A DNA stretch of 64,000 nucleotides from Paenibacillus sinopodophylli (GTDB lineage Bacteria; Bacillota; Bacilli; Paenibacillales; Paenibacillaceae), in NCBI RefSeq assembly GCF_005930355.1, contig NZ_VDBO01000001.1, positions 1 to 64,000 of the forward strand, written 5' to 3'. The notes under the pieces were generated by a model. The model ran no database searches and was not told the origin of the DNA. It worked only from the letters and a program-made list of their open reading frames with translations. The position numbers were made by a program, and so were the translations under genes. This document shows, piece by piece, positions 17,787 through 28,688 of this stretch (its first letter is position 1; each line of letters opens with the position of its first letter).

Positions 17787-19991
17787 ATGAAGGAAGAAGA
17801 ACTTTTGCAAATCATAAACCAAATGACGGTTGAGGAAAAGATTTATCAACTCGTGCAATGGGACGGCTCGCTTTACGATGATAATTCATTCCTAACGGGG
17901 CCTAAGGTTGATTTGGATATTTCTGATGATGTCATTCGAAATATGGGATCTGTCTATAACGTATTCGGAGCAGAAAAATTAAGAAAATTGCAGGATGATC
18001 ATTTGAAAACAAGCAGGCTGAAAATACCTCTTCTATTTGCTGCCGATGTTGTTTACGGATACAAAACGATACTACCGATTCCGTTAGCATTTGGGTGCTC
18101 ATGGAATCCCAGACTCGTGAAAGACGGAATGGGTATGGTAGCTAAGGAAGCGTCTGCAGTAGGCATTCATGCAACGTTCTCCCCCATGGTTGACTTAGTT
18201 CGCGATCCAAGATGGGGACGTGTAATGGAATCTACGGGTGAAGATCCTTTTTTGAATAGTGTTTATGCACGAGCTCAAGTTGAAGGCCTGCAAGATAATT
18301 TAGATCACCAGCATCTTGCTGCATGTGTAAAGCATTTTGCGGCTTATGGGGCTCCGGAGGGCGGACGGGAGTATAACCACGTCGATATGTCGGAAAGAAG
18401 GCTTCGACAAGATTATCTACCTGCCTATAAAGCAGCTGTTGAAGCTGGATGTAAGATGGTTATGACCTCATTTAATACGGTAGATGGAATTCCAGCTACA
18501 GGGAATGAATGGTTACTTAGAGATGTTCTGAGAAAGGAATGGGGGTTCAAAGGAGTTGTTAATTCCGATTATGCCTCTATTAAAGAATTAATGGATCATG
18601 GTGCAGCAGAAGATGAAGTGCACGCAGCTAAGCTGGCTATTGGAGCAGGCGTAGATGTGGATATGAAGACATCCATATACGCGAATCACTTGAAAAAGGC
18701 TGTAGAAAGAAAAGAATTGGATATCACGAAGATTGATGAAGCCGTCTTAAGAATGTTGAATTTGAAAAATGAGTTGGGATTGTTTGAAGATCCTTTTCGC
18801 GGCATAGACCCGAAAGTTGAAGAAGAGGTTCTACATGCTGAGGGGAATAAGGAAATTGCACGCGCGTTAGCTCAAGAATCAGTCGTATTATTGAAAAATG
18901 ACAATCACGTATTGCCATTGAGTAAAAACAAAAAGGTAGCATTAGTTGGACCTTATGCGAATGAAACATCCTTGATGGGAACATGGGCTGCTGCACATGC
19001 AGATCGCGAGCATATCATGACCTTAAAAACGGCGATGGAGAATAAAATAGGCGATAATCTATTGCACGCTCATGGGTGTGATATTGTCGATGATTATTCT
19101 TTTCTAGGTCATTTAGCGGTTTATTTCCAAGGCAGGTTTGCTAACAAAGATGTAAATAAAGACTTAGATGAAGCGTTAGAGGCAGCCAGCCAAGCAGATA
19201 TCATTGTCGTTGCATTAGGCGAACATATGCTTCAAAGCGGAGAGGCTGCAAGCCGCACAGATTTAACGCTAAACAAAATGCAAGTTAAGTTATTAGAAAA
19301 ACTTCACGAGCTAAATAAACCGATTGTTTGCATATTGTTTAATGGAAGACCGTTAATGCTTGATCCCATTCTGGACAAGATTGATGCTTTGGTTGAAGCT
19401 TGGTTCCCGGGATCTGAAGGAGCACTGGCAATCACTGATATTCTATTCGGCGATGTGAATCCTTCAGGGAAATTGACGATGAGCTTTCCGATGAATGTTG
19501 GTCAAATTCCTGTTTACTATAATGGCTTCAAAACGGGAAGACCCTATGTACCTGGAGATCTGACGAAGGAAGTTTCTAAATATACGGATGTACGGAATGA
19601 GCCTAGATATCCATTCGGATATGGATTATCCTATACCGAATTTGAATATGGCGATATTCAACTGGACACAAATGTTTTGATTAAACATAAATCCATCCAT
19701 GCATCCATTACTATAAAAAATATTGGTGATCGAAGAGGGAAAGAAACGGTCCAAATGTATATTCAAGATATTGTTGCAAGCGTGGTGAGACCGGTTAAGG
19801 AATTAAAAGGATTTCAGAAGGTTCAGCTTGATTCAGGTGAAATGGTGAAAGTAGAATTCGTTATTACTGATGAGGATTTATCATTCTTTACGAAAGATAT
19901 GATTTTCACTGCTGAAGAAGGAAAGTTCAAGTTGTTCATTGGCAAAAACAGCAGTGATGTTAAAGAAGCCGCATTTGAGTATGTAGATTAA
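17787..19991 (+). CDS. Glycoside hydrolase family 3, BglX-like
   Basis: The protein has 734 residues. The N-terminal barrel has the substrate-site signature DPRWGR (140-145) and KHFAAYGAPEGGREYN; the nucleophile is Asp261 in VNSDYASI. The alpha/beta sandwich domain (about 370-590) and a C-terminal fibronectin-III-like domain (about 640-730, NIGDRRGKETVQMYI) follow. This is the BglX branch, acting as an exo-beta-glucosidase or xylosidase. No signal peptide is seen, unlike the periplasmic BglX of enteric bacteria, so it probably works in the cytoplasm on sugars imported by the transporter encoded just upstream. Confidence 0.93.
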   Translation: MKEEELLQIINQMTVEEKIYQLVQWDGSLYDDNSFLTGPKVDLDISDDVIRNMGSVYNVFGAEKLRKLQDDHLKTSRLKIPLLFAADVVYGYKTILPIPLAFGCSWNPRLVKDGMGMVAKEASAVGIHATFSPMVDLVRDPRWGRVMESTGEDPFLNSVYARAQVEGLQDNLDHQHLAACVKHFAAYGAPEGGREYNHVDMSERRLRQDYLPAYKAAVEAGCKMVMTSFNTVDGIPATGNEWLLRDVLRKEWGFKGVVNSDYASIKELMDHGAAEDEVHAAKLAIGAGVDVDMKTSIYANHLKKAVERKELDITKIDEAVLRMLNLKNELGLFEDPFRGIDPKVEEEVLHAEGNKEIARALAQESVVLLKNDNHVLPLSKNKKVALVGPYANETSLMGTWAAAHADREHIMTLKTAMENKIGDNLLHAHGCDIVDDYSFLGHLAVYFQGRFANKDVNKDLDEALEAASQADIIVVALGEHMLQSGEAASRTDLTLNKMQVKLLEKLHELNKPIVCILFNGRPLMLDPILDKIDALVEAWFPGSEGALAITDILFGDVNPSGKLTMSFPMNVGQIPVYYNGFKTGRPYVPGDLTKEVSKYTDVRNEPRYPFGYGLSYTEFEYGDIQLDTNVLIKHKSIHASITIKNIGDRRGKETVQMYIQDIVASVVRPVKELKGFQKVQLDSGEMVKVEFVITDEDLSFFTKDMIFTAEEGKFKLFIGKNSSDVKEAAFEYVD

Positions 19992-20090
19992 TATATCATA
20001 AAACGGATATCTGTCAGCTCACGATGAAACGCATTTGTTACCGCGGGTAATTATGTGCCATTACAATACTTTAGATTGAAGGGGATATCA

Positions 20091-21680
20091 ATGAAATACA
20101 ACAATCCAGTCATCAGTGGCTTCCATCCTGATCCGAGTGTATGCCGTGTAGGAGATGATTATTATTTAGTTACCAGTTCATTTGACTATTTCCCCGGAGT
20201 GCCGATTTTTCATAGTAAGGATTTGGTGAATTGGACTCAGCTCGGACATGTGCTTACACGCGAGAACCAACTGCCGCTTAAAAGGCCTTTCCCTATGCCG
20301 CTTTCCTTTGGAATATTTGCACCTACAATCCGCTATAACGAAGGCCGTTTTTATGTCATTACAACAAACCTCTCTCTTAGAGGGAAAAATTTCTATGTGT
20401 GGGCGGAACAGCCGGAAGGACCATGGTCAGATCCAATCTATATTGAAGGATGGGGCGGAATCGATCCATCCTTGCATTTTGATCAAGATGGAAAGGTTTA
20501 TCTGACAGGCAACGCAGGGGGCAATGGGGAAGAAGACGGCATTTACCAAGCGGAATTAGAAATAGCTACAGGCAGATTGTTAAGTGAAAGACGACTCATT
20601 TGGAGGGGAACCGGTGGCAGCCACCCGGAAGCTCCTCACCTATATCACATGGATGGCTGGTATTACCTGCTGATCGCTGAGGGTGGAACCGAATACGGTC
20701 ACATGGTCACCATTGCTCGAAGTCGTCATCCTTACGGACCGTATGAGAGTAATTCTTCTAACCCTATCCTATCTAACCGGAGCACAGGTAAAGGCATTCA
20801 GGCAACTGGTCATGCCGACCTCGTACAAGCTGCGGACGGAAGCTGGTGGGCTGTATTTCTTGGTGTTCGACCGATCACACATTCCAAACGCCATCACTTG
20901 GGACGGGAAACAAACCTTTCTGCAGTGAGTTGGACAGAGAATGGGTGGCCAATTATTGGTGAAGCAGGACAAGCGGAAATCGAAAATGATGCTGGAACTC
21001 TGCCACTTGGCGTCCCGGAACTTTGGGAGCCAAAGGATGATTTTAATTCGGACACGTTATCTCCTGTTTGGAATTTCTACCGAAACCCGCAGCCTGGATC
21101 TTGGTCACTAACAGAAAAACCGGGGTGGTTAACCTTAAACGGTCAATCATCGAACTTAGACGACGGTGAGTCACCAGCTTTTGTGGGTCGGAGACAGCAG
21201 CACTTTAACTGCGAAGTATCATCTTTGTTGGAATTTATACCTGTTGATGATGGTGATGAAGCGGGCCTGACCGTTTATATGAACGAAAACTATCATTATG
21301 AGATTGCTAGAACATGTAAACAGGGGCAATCTGTAGTAATCTTCCGGCGCCGAATCGGCAGTCTTTGGAAAGTGGAAGCGGAGGTGCCATATTCCGAATC
21401 GACAGTAGTGTTTCACATAAGTGCAACTGAGCAGCACTACAAGTTTTCATATGCTACGTCAAGTGGTGAAGTGATTGAGATTGGTACCGGTGAAACAGGG
21501 ATGCTTGCAACCGAAGTAGCCGGCGGTTACACAGGTATTTTTATAGCTATGTATGCTACGGGGAATGGAAAGGATGCTCGAACATCTGCTCGTTTTGATT
21601 ATTTCGAATATTGTCCAGGTGAGGAAAAAGAACCAATGGACTTTGCAGCAATGATCATAGCGTCTTTAAAAAACAAATAA
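20091..21680 (+). CDS. Glycoside hydrolase family 43 (beta-xylosidase / arabinofuranosidase type), copy 1
   Basis: The protein has 529 residues. A five-bladed propeller (about 1-310) carries the three GH43 acids: general base Asp14 in GFHPDPSV, pKa-tuning Asp125 in GGIDPSL and general acid Glu180 in [11 protein letters not shown]-terminal concanavalin-like beta-sandwich (about 330-520, DUF1349-like) caps the active site, as in GH43 enzymes that release xylose or arabinose from chain ends. An open frame begins at GTG 20055, but ATG 20091, preceded by GAAGGGG, matches the family start. No signal peptide. It lies between two GH3 genes in one operon. A decayed relative lies at 40242-40367. Confidence 0.93.
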   Translation: MKYNNPVISGFHPDPSVCRVGDDYYLVTSSFDYFPGVPIFHSKDLVNWTQLGHVLTRENQLPLKRPFPMPLSFGIFAPTIRYNEGRFYVITTNLSLRGKNFYVWAEQPEGPWSDPIYIEGWGGIDPSLHFDQDGKVYLTGNAGGNGEEDGIYQAELEIATGRLLSERRLIWRGTGGSHPEAPHLYHMDGWYYLLIAEGGTEYGHMVTIARSRHPYGPYESNSSNPILSNRSTGKGIQATGHADLVQAADGSWWAVFLGVRPITHSKRHHLGRETNLSAVSWTENGWPIIGEAGQAEIENDAGTLPLGVPELWEPKDDFNSDTLSPVWNFYRNPQPGSWSLTEKPGWLTLNGQSSNLDDGESPAFVGRRQQHFNCEVSSLLEFIPVDDGDEAGLTVYMNENYHYEIARTCKQGQSVVIFRRRIGSLWKVEAEVPYSESTVVFHISATEQHYKFSYATSSGEVIEIGTGETGMLATEVAGGYTGIFIAMYATGNGKDARTSARFDYFEYCPGEEKEPMDFAAMIIASLKNK

Positions 21681-21724
21681 TTTTAAAATCTTTCGAATCC
21701 AATGGAACTGAAAGGAAGAGGAAT

Positions 21725-24058
21725 ATGACCGGACAAACCGTTAACTTGAATAACAAAACAAAAGATATTCGAGGGCTTATTGCCCAGATGACACTGGAGG
21801 AAAAAGCTAGTCTATGCTCTGGTGAATCGTTCTGGATGACCAAAGCGATTGAACGGCTGGGGATTCCATCCATTTTGCTGACGGACGGCCCGCATGGCGT
21901 TCGGAAGCAAGACGGTGCTGAAGCAGACCACCTGGGGCTCAATGGCAGTTCGCCGGCTACCTGTTTTCCATCTGCTGCCGGCTTGGCAAGCTCATGGAAT
22001 TTGGAACTGGTGAACCGTGTAGGAGAAGCGTTGGGGAAAGAAAGTCAGGCAGAAGGGGTTTCCATTCTGCTAGGACCTGCTGCCAATATTAAACGCTCGC
22101 CGTTGTGCGGACGAAATTTTGAGTATTTCTCTGAGGACCCTTATCTAACTGGTGAAATGGCGATTGCACATATTAACGGAGTTCAAAGTCAAGGCGTTGG
22201 TACTTCGCTCAAGCATTTTGCCGTTAATAATCAGGAGCATCGTCGGATGACGATCAATGCGGTCGTTGATGAACGGACGCTGCGAGAAATCTATTTGACC
22301 GGCTTCGAAATGGCCGTCAAGAAATCGCAGCCGTGGACGGTGATGTCGGCCTATAACCGTGTCAATGGTGAGTATTGTTCAGAGAATGAATATTTGCTTA
22401 CGGATATCCTCAAGAAGGAATGGGGACATGAAGGGTTTGTCGTGTCCGATTGGGGAGCAGTGAATGAAGCTGTAGCCAGCGTTGCAGCAGGAATGGCGCT
22501 TGAAATGCCAGCTAGTCATGGTATTGGACAGAAAAGTATTATTGATGCGGTCGAGAATGGTCAATTGTCCGAAGAAGTGCTTAATCAGTCTGTGGAGCGA
22601 TTGCTTAGCGTAGTTTTCAAGGCATATGCGAATCGGAAATCCGATGCAGTGTATGATCAGGATGTCCATCATGCTTTGGCAAGACAGACCGCTCAAGAAA
22701 CGATGGTATTGCTCAAAAACGACGGCGGAATTCTCCCACTTGCAAGAGAAGGGAAAATTGCTGTCATCGGAGCCCTTGCAGATAAGGTACGCTATCAAGG
22801 CGGAGGCAGCTCTCATATTAATCCGACGAAGCTAGATCAACCGCTCCAAGAGATGATAAAGGCAGCTGGCAGCCAAGCAGAAGTTAAATATGCCCAGGGA
22901 TATGATCTAGATAGCGATGTTACTGTTGAAGCATTAATTGAGGAAGCTAAACAGCTAGGAGCTAGTTCCGACGTTGTCGTCTTGTTTGTTGGTCTTCCAG
23001 ATCGCTATGAATCAGAAGGATATGACAGGACTCACCTGAACCTGCCCGAAAATCAACGAATCGTGATTGAACAAGTTGCTGCGGTACAGCCTAATCTCGT
23101 TGTAGTTCTTAGTAACGGCGCACCTATTGTAATGCCATGGATAGGCAATGCCAAGGCTGTCCTTGAAGGCTACTTAGGCGGTCAAGCGTTTGGAGGGGCA
23201 GTCACTGATCTTCTATTCGGTGACGCGAATCCAAGCGGGAAACTAGCGGAAACGTTCCCATTGAACCAGAAACATAATCCTTCCCATCCGTATTTCCCAG
23301 GTGAGAAGGACCAAGTGGAATACCGAGAAGGGATCTTCGTCGGTTATCGTTATTACGATTCGAAGGAGCTGGAGCCGCTTTTCCCATTCGGCTACGGGCT
23401 TAGCTATACTACATTTGAATACTCGGATTTAGATATTAGCAGTGCGAACATCACGGATCAAGAATCTGTGAACGTAACCGTTAGCGTGAAGAATACGGGA
23501 CAACGCTTTGGACAAGAGGTTGTTCAACTCTATGTGAGAGCAGTCAATCCACATGTAATCCGACCGGAGAAGGAACTCAAAGGCTTCATTAAGGTCGCTC
23601 TTCAAGCAGGTGAGGAAAAGAAGGTTAGCTTCACGCTCGACAAAAGAAGCTTTGCGTATTATAACGAATCGCTGAGGGATTGGCATGTCGAGTCAGGTGA
23701 ATATGAGGTGATGATTAGTAAATCCTCACGTGACCTCGTACTTCGTTCATCCTTGAAGGTAGTTTCTACTGTTGAGCTTCAGACTATCTTCCATCGCAAT
23801 TCCACATTGGGCGAAATTATGAGTAATCCAAAAACAGCACCGCTTCTTCAGCGTTTGCAGGGTATTGCGCCGCAATCGGAACCGCAACCAGAATCGCTGT
23901 CGGATCCATCTGATGCCGTTTCTTCGGACATGAAGAAGGCGATGATTCAGTATATGCCGCTTCGTGGTCTACTGCCTTTTACGGGAGGCGCGATGACGGA
24001 AGAAACGCTGAACATGATGTTGGAGCAGTTTAATCATGCAGTTAAGAAAGCGGATTAA
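21725..24058 (+). CDS. Glycoside hydrolase family 3, LTDGPHG type, copy 1
   Basis: The protein has 777 residues. The barrel contains [38 protein letters not shown] and the nucleophile Asp242 in VVSDWGAV. The second domain follows, then a fibronectin-III-like domain ([15 protein letters not shown]). After this there is an extra tail of about 85 residues starting at [10 protein letters not shown], also present in the paralogues at 45398 and 54483. Enzymes of this branch are mainly beta-glucosidases, some acting on glycosylated plant compounds. No signal peptide. It is the last gene of the operon begun at 15854 and ends before a strong terminator. Confidence 0.93.
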   Translation: MTGQTVNLNNKTKDIRGLIAQMTLEEKASLCSGESFWMTKAIERLGIPSILLTDGPHGVRKQDGAEADHLGLNGSSPATCFPSAAGLASSWNLELVNRVGEALGKESQAEGVSILLGPAANIKRSPLCGRNFEYFSEDPYLTGEMAIAHINGVQSQGVGTSLKHFAVNNQEHRRMTINAVVDERTLREIYLTGFEMAVKKSQPWTVMSAYNRVNGEYCSENEYLLTDILKKEWGHEGFVVSDWGAVNEAVASVAAGMALEMPASHGIGQKSIIDAVENGQLSEEVLNQSVERLLSVVFKAYANRKSDAVYDQDVHHALARQTAQETMVLLKNDGGILPLAREGKIAVIGALADKVRYQGGGSSHINPTKLDQPLQEMIKAAGSQAEVKYAQGYDLDSDVTVEALIEEAKQLGASSDVVVLFVGLPDRYESEGYDRTHLNLPENQRIVIEQVAAVQPNLVVVLSNGAPIVMPWIGNAKAVLEGYLGGQAFGGAVTDLLFGDANPSGKLAETFPLNQKHNPSHPYFPGEKDQVEYREGIFVGYRYYDSKELEPLFPFGYGLSYTTFEYSDLDISSANITDQESVNVTVSVKNTGQRFGQEVVQLYVRAVNPHVIRPEKELKGFIKVALQAGEEKKVSFTLDKRSFAYYNESLRDWHVESGEYEVMISKSSRDLVLRSSLKVVSTVELQTIFHRNSTLGEIMSNPKTAPLLQRLQGIAPQSEPQPESLSDPSDAVSSDMKKAMIQYMPLRGLLPFTGGAMTEETLNMMLEQFNHAVKKAD

Positions 24059-24104
24059 TTATATCTGAATTCATTTAGAAACTTAATCGGAATCTTTAAT
24101 ATAA

Positions 24105-24150
24105 AAAGGCACAATCTCCTCAAGTTTAATTGAGGAAGTTGTGCCTTTGA
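24105..24150 (+). terminator. Terminator after the importer-GH operon
   Basis: A 10-base stem AAAGGCACAA / TTGTGCCTTT with an inner CCTCAA/TTGAGG stem. The descending arm resembles those at 42265 and 47701. Confidence 0.85.
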
Positions 24151-24179
24151 ACTATGTAATGAAAGTGTTTACTGTAATA

Positions 24180-24246
24180 AAGTCTTTAAAACACAAGTCA
24201 AGTAGTCGTGATAACGTTAGTCAGCTTTCTTGTATTGTAATAAGCT
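24180..24246 (+). promoter_or_regulatory. Class II direct-repeat promoter, site D (GH2 copy 2)
   Basis: AGTCT at 24181 (one base off) and AGTCG at 24204 (23 apart), then TAACGTTAG eight bases on and a -10-like TAAGCT at 24241 (offset 37). The GH2 start follows at 24286. It is the weakest match of the class, but the geometry is exact. Confidence 0.6.
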
Positions 24247-24285
24247 GAACAAAGTGAGCGAAGTATGATTGAAAGGGGTAATCAC

Positions 24286-26748
24286 ATGTTAAAGCAATCG
24301 TTTAATGAAAAATGGGTATTTTCAAAAGGTACGATAAACTTTTCAGCTTCCAATTCAGATCAAGAAATAGAAGTCACGTTACCACATGATGCCATGGTTC
24401 TTGAAGAAAGAAATAAAAATTGTGATAACCAACACAATACGGGTTATTTTCCAGGCGGAAATTATACCTATAAGAAAAATTGGTATGCGCCAAAGGAATA
24501 TGAGGATAAAAACATCGTCCTCGAGTTTGAAGGCGTATATATGAATGCAATGGTCTATATTAATGGAGATTTTGCAGGAAAATGTCCATTCGGTTATAGC
24601 AACTTCTATGTGAAGGCTAATCGGTTCTTGAAATGGGATGCAGACAATGAAATCAAAGTTCTTGTTAAAAATGGAGCAGAACCGAGTTCAAGATGGTACA
24701 CGGGAAGCGGCATTTACCGCAACGTAAACATTATGATTGGTGAACTGCTGCATATTAAGGAAGACGGCGTCCGAATTAGCACCCCTGACATTGCAGATGA
24801 CCAGGCAATTGTAGAGATTAGTACCGTTTTGGAATACGACGGAAGGAATACGCAAAGAGCATATTTGTATACAGAGATTCAGGATGCAGCTGGGAATATC
24901 GTTGCGTCTGATATGGTGCCTGTAACCGTATTTTCTAGAGATTCAGTGACAGTTAGACATCGGATGTCGGTTCAAGCGCCAAAATTATGGTCAGTTGAAG
25001 AACCAAATCTTTATTATTGTTATTCCAAAATCGTTGTTGACGACCAAATAGTTGATGAAGAGAAGAATCATTTCGGAATTAGAAAGCTGCAATTGGATAC
25101 ACAAAACGGTCTAAGAATCAATGGAGAAGTCGTTAAGTTAAGAGGGGCTTGTATTCATCATGATAATGGCGTAATCGGTGCATGCACGTTTGAGCGGGCT
25201 GAGGAGAGACGCATAGAAAAGATGAAAGAAGCAGGGTTTAATGCCATAAGAAGTGCTCACCAGCCGATATCCAAAGCTTTGCTTGATGCTTGTGATCGGC
25301 ATGGCATGCTAGTTATGGATGAAACGTTCGATATGTGGAATTCTTGTCAGACGGAATATGACTACGGTTTATATTTCCAAGAATGGTGGGAAAGAGACGT
25401 ACAAGCTATGATCGACAAGGATTATAATCATCCAAGTGTCATTATGTATTCGATTGGCAATGAAATTAGGGAGGTTGCAACGGGTGATGGAGCAAGTATG
25501 AATCGGCAAATTGCTGAGAAGCTTCGTTCCATGGATGGAACAAGATTCATCACAACCTCTGTTAATGGATGGTTGTGTATTATGGATCGACTAGGTGAGG
25601 TCATGGCGAGCTTCGCCGGAGAAAGTAATGAAACAGCAGCTGATACCGAGCAGTTGGATTCTAACGAGATTAATACAGTGATGTCGAATCTTATGAATCA
25701 GAAGAATCAAATTGTTAAGCATGAAAGCGTAGGGGCAGTAACGGAAGAAGCGTTTGCGGCTGTCGATGTTGCAGGCTATAACTACATGAATGGCAGATAT
25801 GAGATGGATAAGGAGCTTTATCCAAATCGGGTCATTTGCGGTACAGAGACGATGCCTCATGATATTGATATTAATTGGAGATTGACGAAGGCTAATAGCC
25901 ATATTATCGGTGATTTCACTTGGACAGGCTGGGATTATCTTGGTGAAGCAGGCATTGGTAAGTTTGATTATACGTTAGATGAAAGTAAAGCAATCTACGC
26001 TCCGTATCCATGGTATGTCGCCTATTGCGGAGATATTGATATTATCGGCAATCGCAGACCAGCGTCCTACTATCGTGAAATTGTATGGGGCTTAAGAAAA
26101 GAGCCATTTATCGCTGTTCAAAGACCGCAGCATTACAATCAGAAATATATGAAATCAGCTTGGTCTTGGAGTGATTCGATCTCTAGTTGGACTTGGCCAG
26201 GCGCAGAAAACAACCCTGTGAAGATTGAAGTGTACTCGGATGCTGAGGAAGTAGAACTGCTGTTAAACGGTAATTCTATTGGTAAGGCTGCAGTGGGAGA
26301 GAAGAATCGGTTTAAAGCAATATTTGATACAGTATATCAGTCAGGTGAACTTACAGCTGTTGCGTATATGAGCGGCGAAGAAACAGGGCGTATGATCCTG
26401 AGAACAGCAGGAAAAGAACTTAAATTGAATGTGGAAAGTGATCGCGTGGAGCTGCAAAGCACAAGCGCTGACTTAGCTTATATCATGATCTCGTTGGTAG
26501 ACGAAGAGGGTATCCTGCAGGCTTCATCGGATAGGAAAATATCCATATCTGTAGAAGGAGCAGGTACGCTACAAGGATTCGGCAGTGCAGATCCGAAGAG
26601 CTTGGAAAACTTCTACGATTTGGAAAGAACAACGTTTGACGGAAAGGTGCTTGCGGTTGTCCGCTCCAAATCGGAGAGGGGAACCATTACGGTGAATGCA
26701 TCTGCAGATGGATGCGCTCCGCAAAGCATTACGATTCAAGTTAGATAA
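24286..26748 (+). CDS. Glycoside hydrolase family 2 enzyme, copy 2
   Basis: The protein has 820 residues and is colinear with the enzyme at 6732: jelly-roll domain, Ig-like domain, TIM barrel with acid/base Glu393 (YSIGNE) and nucleophile Glu521 (ICGTETM), then DUF4982 and a C-terminal Big-like domain. An open frame begins at 24265, but ATG 24286 after GAAAGGGG matches the paralogue. Compared with copy 1 it has a longer, more acidic insertion between the two catalytic residues (about residues 440-475). The two copies have promoters of different classes, so they may serve different substrates or signals. Single-gene transcript ending at a terminator. No signal peptide. Confidence 0.93.
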   Translation: MLKQSFNEKWVFSKGTINFSASNSDQEIEVTLPHDAMVLEERNKNCDNQHNTGYFPGGNYTYKKNWYAPKEYEDKNIVLEFEGVYMNAMVYINGDFAGKCPFGYSNFYVKANRFLKWDADNEIKVLVKNGAEPSSRWYTGSGIYRNVNIMIGELLHIKEDGVRISTPDIADDQAIVEISTVLEYDGRNTQRAYLYTEIQDAAGNIVASDMVPVTVFSRDSVTVRHRMSVQAPKLWSVEEPNLYYCYSKIVVDDQIVDEEKNHFGIRKLQLDTQNGLRINGEVVKLRGACIHHDNGVIGACTFERAEERRIEKMKEAGFNAIRSAHQPISKALLDACDRHGMLVMDETFDMWNSCQTEYDYGLYFQEWWERDVQAMIDKDYNHPSVIMYSIGNEIREVATGDGASMNRQIAEKLRSMDGTRFITTSVNGWLCIMDRLGEVMASFAGESNETAADTEQLDSNEINTVMSNLMNQKNQIVKHESVGAVTEEAFAAVDVAGYNYMNGRYEMDKELYPNRVICGTETMPHDIDINWRLTKANSHIIGDFTWTGWDYLGEAGIGKFDYTLDESKAIYAPYPWYVAYCGDIDIIGNRRPASYYREIVWGLRKEPFIAVQRPQHYNQKYMKSAWSWSDSISSWTWPGAENNPVKIEVYSDAEEVELLLNGNSIGKAAVGEKNRFKAIFDTVYQSGELTAVAYMSGEETGRMILRTAGKELKLNVESDRVELQSTSADLAYIMISLVDEEGILQASSDRKISISVEGAGTLQGFGSADPKSLENFYDLERTTFDGKVLAVVRSKSERGTITVNASADGCAPQSITIQVR

Positions 26749-26774
26749 GTATGTAAAAATGTTCTAATTAAAGC

Positions 26775-26810
26775 GAAAGCCAACCAGATAACCTGGATGG
26801 CTTTTTTTCT
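26775..26810 (+). terminator. Terminator after GH2 copy 2
   Basis: Stem GCCA-A-CCAG / CTGG-A-TGGC with a short loop, followed by a run of seven T. Confidence 0.85.
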
Positions 26811-26895
26811 AAGGAGCCCGAAGGTTCTCTAAGATGAAAATCTGCTCAATTCTCTGGTATGATAGATATATTGATTTGACAAGGAGGCGCTTACA

Positions 26896-27624
26896 ATGGA
26901 CTTTCAAACCGATATTTCTGATGAATACGCGAGACAGAGGGGGAATGCCATACTATCGTTTTTATTGGATTGCGTTCGCGACGGCCGTCGAATAAAAATC
27001 GAAAGAGAATTAAGTACTCCCGAAATTCAATCCTATACAAAGCTGATATTTAGTGATCGTTTGTCTTTTACCTATATGGTTGTTCAGTTTCTATGGCCTC
27101 AAATTGTACGTTCCGCCGTAGAAGGCGGGATGTCTGAAATGGTAGCCTCCGGTATATACCGCAACTATATCCAAAAGGCACAACATGCCAAAACCGTACA
27201 AGCTTTATTAGATTTACATCATCAAGTTTTCATTGAGTATGCTGACAATGTCGCTATTGCACAAGGGGATGAACGCTATTCTCCTTTAGTAAGGAATTGT
27301 CATCAATATATTAAAGAACATCTGTACGAATCCCTTACTGTCAGCGAAATTGCGGAGGCGCTTCACTTCAGCCGGAGTCATCTTTCCCATGTATATAAAC
27401 GAGAGACGGGTGAAACGCTTTCTGATCGTATTCGTAAGGAGAAGATTTCAGAGGCTATGCAACTTCTCGAACATAGCTCGCTAACATTAAATGATATTGG
27501 ACATAAGCTTGGCTTCAGTTCGCAAAGCCATTTCACCGATATATTTCGCAGGGAAACGAGAATCACACCTCATCAGTTTCGTCTTAAACCTGTTCGTAAT
27601 CAAAGTCTAAGCATTCAAAAATAA
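26896..27624 (+). CDS. AraC-family transcriptional regulator (short)
   Basis: The protein has 242 residues with AAGGAGG about 8 bases before the ATG. The N-terminal ~130 residues resemble the middle of the AraC protein at 3192 (pattern YARQRGNAIL...FL), so the two share a sensor module. The C-terminal double helix-turn-helix is LTVSEIAEALHFSRSHLSHVY and LTLNDIGHKLGFSSQSHFTD, ending ITPHQFR. Target unknown; its neighbours are GH2 upstream and the SDR/phosphotriesterase pair downstream. No direct-repeat promoter precedes it. Confidence 0.88.
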   Translation: MDFQTDISDEYARQRGNAILSFLLDCVRDGRRIKIERELSTPEIQSYTKLIFSDRLSFTYMVVQFLWPQIVRSAVEGGMSEMVASGIYRNYIQKAQHAKTVQALLDLHHQVFIEYADNVAIAQGDERYSPLVRNCHQYIKEHLYESLTVSEIAEALHFSRSHLSHVYKRETGETLSDRIRKEKISEAMQLLEHSSLTLNDIGHKLGFSSQSHFTDIFRRETRITPHQFRLKPVRNQSLSIQK

Positions 27625-27698
27625 GGGTAAGGAACAGGGCATCGAAAAAAACTGTAGCACGAAATAACTAAAAATAAACGAGTGAGTCCAGATAAGAT

Positions 27699-27740
27699 AT
27701 AGATCTTCTCCTTGGTGGAGAACGGTCTATTTCTTATTTG
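27699..27740 (+). terminator. Probable terminator after the AraC gene
   Basis: TTCTCC-TTGG-TGGAGAA hairpin with flanking TAGA/TCTA pairs, then TTTCTTATTT. Confidence 0.6.
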
Positions 27741-27789
27741 AACCTATTAAAAAATACCGTACAAATCTGATATAAAAAAGAGAAGACTT

Positions 27790-27840
27790 GTAACGTTACC
27801 GATTCGAAATTTGATAAAGTAAAGCTGTCATTCATATTAG
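27790..27840 (+). promoter_or_regulatory. Possible operator and promoter of the SDR/phosphotriesterase pair
   Basis: A perfect 10-base palindrome GTAACGTTAC (27790-27799) lies just upstream of TTGATA (27811) and TATTAG (27835), an 18-base-spaced promoter candidate. The central CG palindrome resembles LacI-family operators. No AGTCG repeats are present, so these genes appear to be outside the two main regulons. Confidence 0.35.
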
Positions 27841-27898
27841 CATAAGTTCTGTTTGATGAAGTTTTTCAAAAATCTAACCAATAGTTGAGGTGTCGCAA

Positions 27899-28657
27899 AT
27901 GAAATTTAAAGATAAAGTGATTGTAATTACTGGGGCTGCTGCAGGACTTGGAAAACAGAATGCAATCCGTTTTGCCAAAGAAGGGACAAAAGTGGCGATT
28001 TGTGATATTCAAGAAGAGAAGTTAAAGGAAACGGCCAAGTTATGCGAGGCAGAAGGTGCAGAAGTATTAGCATTGGTAACAAATTTAAAAGAACAAGAGC
28101 AAATGAAGCTATTCGTGCAGAAGATTCAAGAGAAATTTGGACATGTTGATGTATTAATTAATGGAGCAACTTCATCGAACTATATGGTACCTTTCCTAGA
28201 TCAGACAATTGAGGACTTAGAACATTCATTGAAAACGCAGCTTTTTGCTACATGGACCATGATGCAGCTTTGCCATCCTTTAATGAAAGAAAATGGCGGG
28301 TCGATTATTAATTTCATTAGCAATGCTGTGCAAGGCTTGGATGGATATGCGTCCTATACTGCAGCTAAAGGCGCTGTTGGCGCATTAACCAAGACCGTCG
28401 CTAAAGAATGGGGTAAATATAATATTCGAGTGAATAATGTAAGTCCTATAGCGATAACGGATACGGTAATCAATGACTCTCCGAAAGAGCTTTATGATGT
28501 CATTATGACGGAAGTGGCGAAATCTAGTCCCTTCAATAGAGTTGGAATACCGGAAGATGATGTTGTTCCCGTTATTTTGTTTTTGGCATCAGAAGATAGC
28601 AGATGGATTACCGGACAAGATATACGAGTTGAAGGCGGCGTAGATATACACTGGTAA
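27899..28657 (+). CDS. Short-chain dehydrogenase/reductase
   Basis: The protein has 252 residues. The Rossmann motif TGAAAGLG (11-18), Asp39-like residue at the end of beta-2 (ICDI) suggesting NAD preference, NGA in place of NAG, catalytic Ser141, Tyr153 and Lys157 (YTAAK) are all visible. SDRs of this kind oxidise alcohols or sugars. ATG 27899 is chosen because GAGGTG lies 6 bases upstream; a GTG at 27890 is the alternative. It is paired with the phosphotriesterase-family gene 31 bases downstream, so oxidation of a sugar to a lactone followed by lactone opening is a possible two-step route (inference). Confidence 0.9.
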   Translation: MKFKDKVIVITGAAAGLGKQNAIRFAKEGTKVAICDIQEEKLKETAKLCEAEGAEVLALVTNLKEQEQMKLFVQKIQEKFGHVDVLINGATSSNYMVPFLDQTIEDLEHSLKTQLFATWTMMQLCHPLMKENGGSIINFISNAVQGLDGYASYTAAKGAVGALTKTVAKEWGKYNIRVNNVSPIAITDTVINDSPKELYDVIMTEVAKSSPFNRVGIPEDDVVPVILFLASEDSRWITGQDIRVEGGVDIHW

Positions 28658-28688
28658 TCCAATTAGTGCATTTCTGGGAGGGAATCTT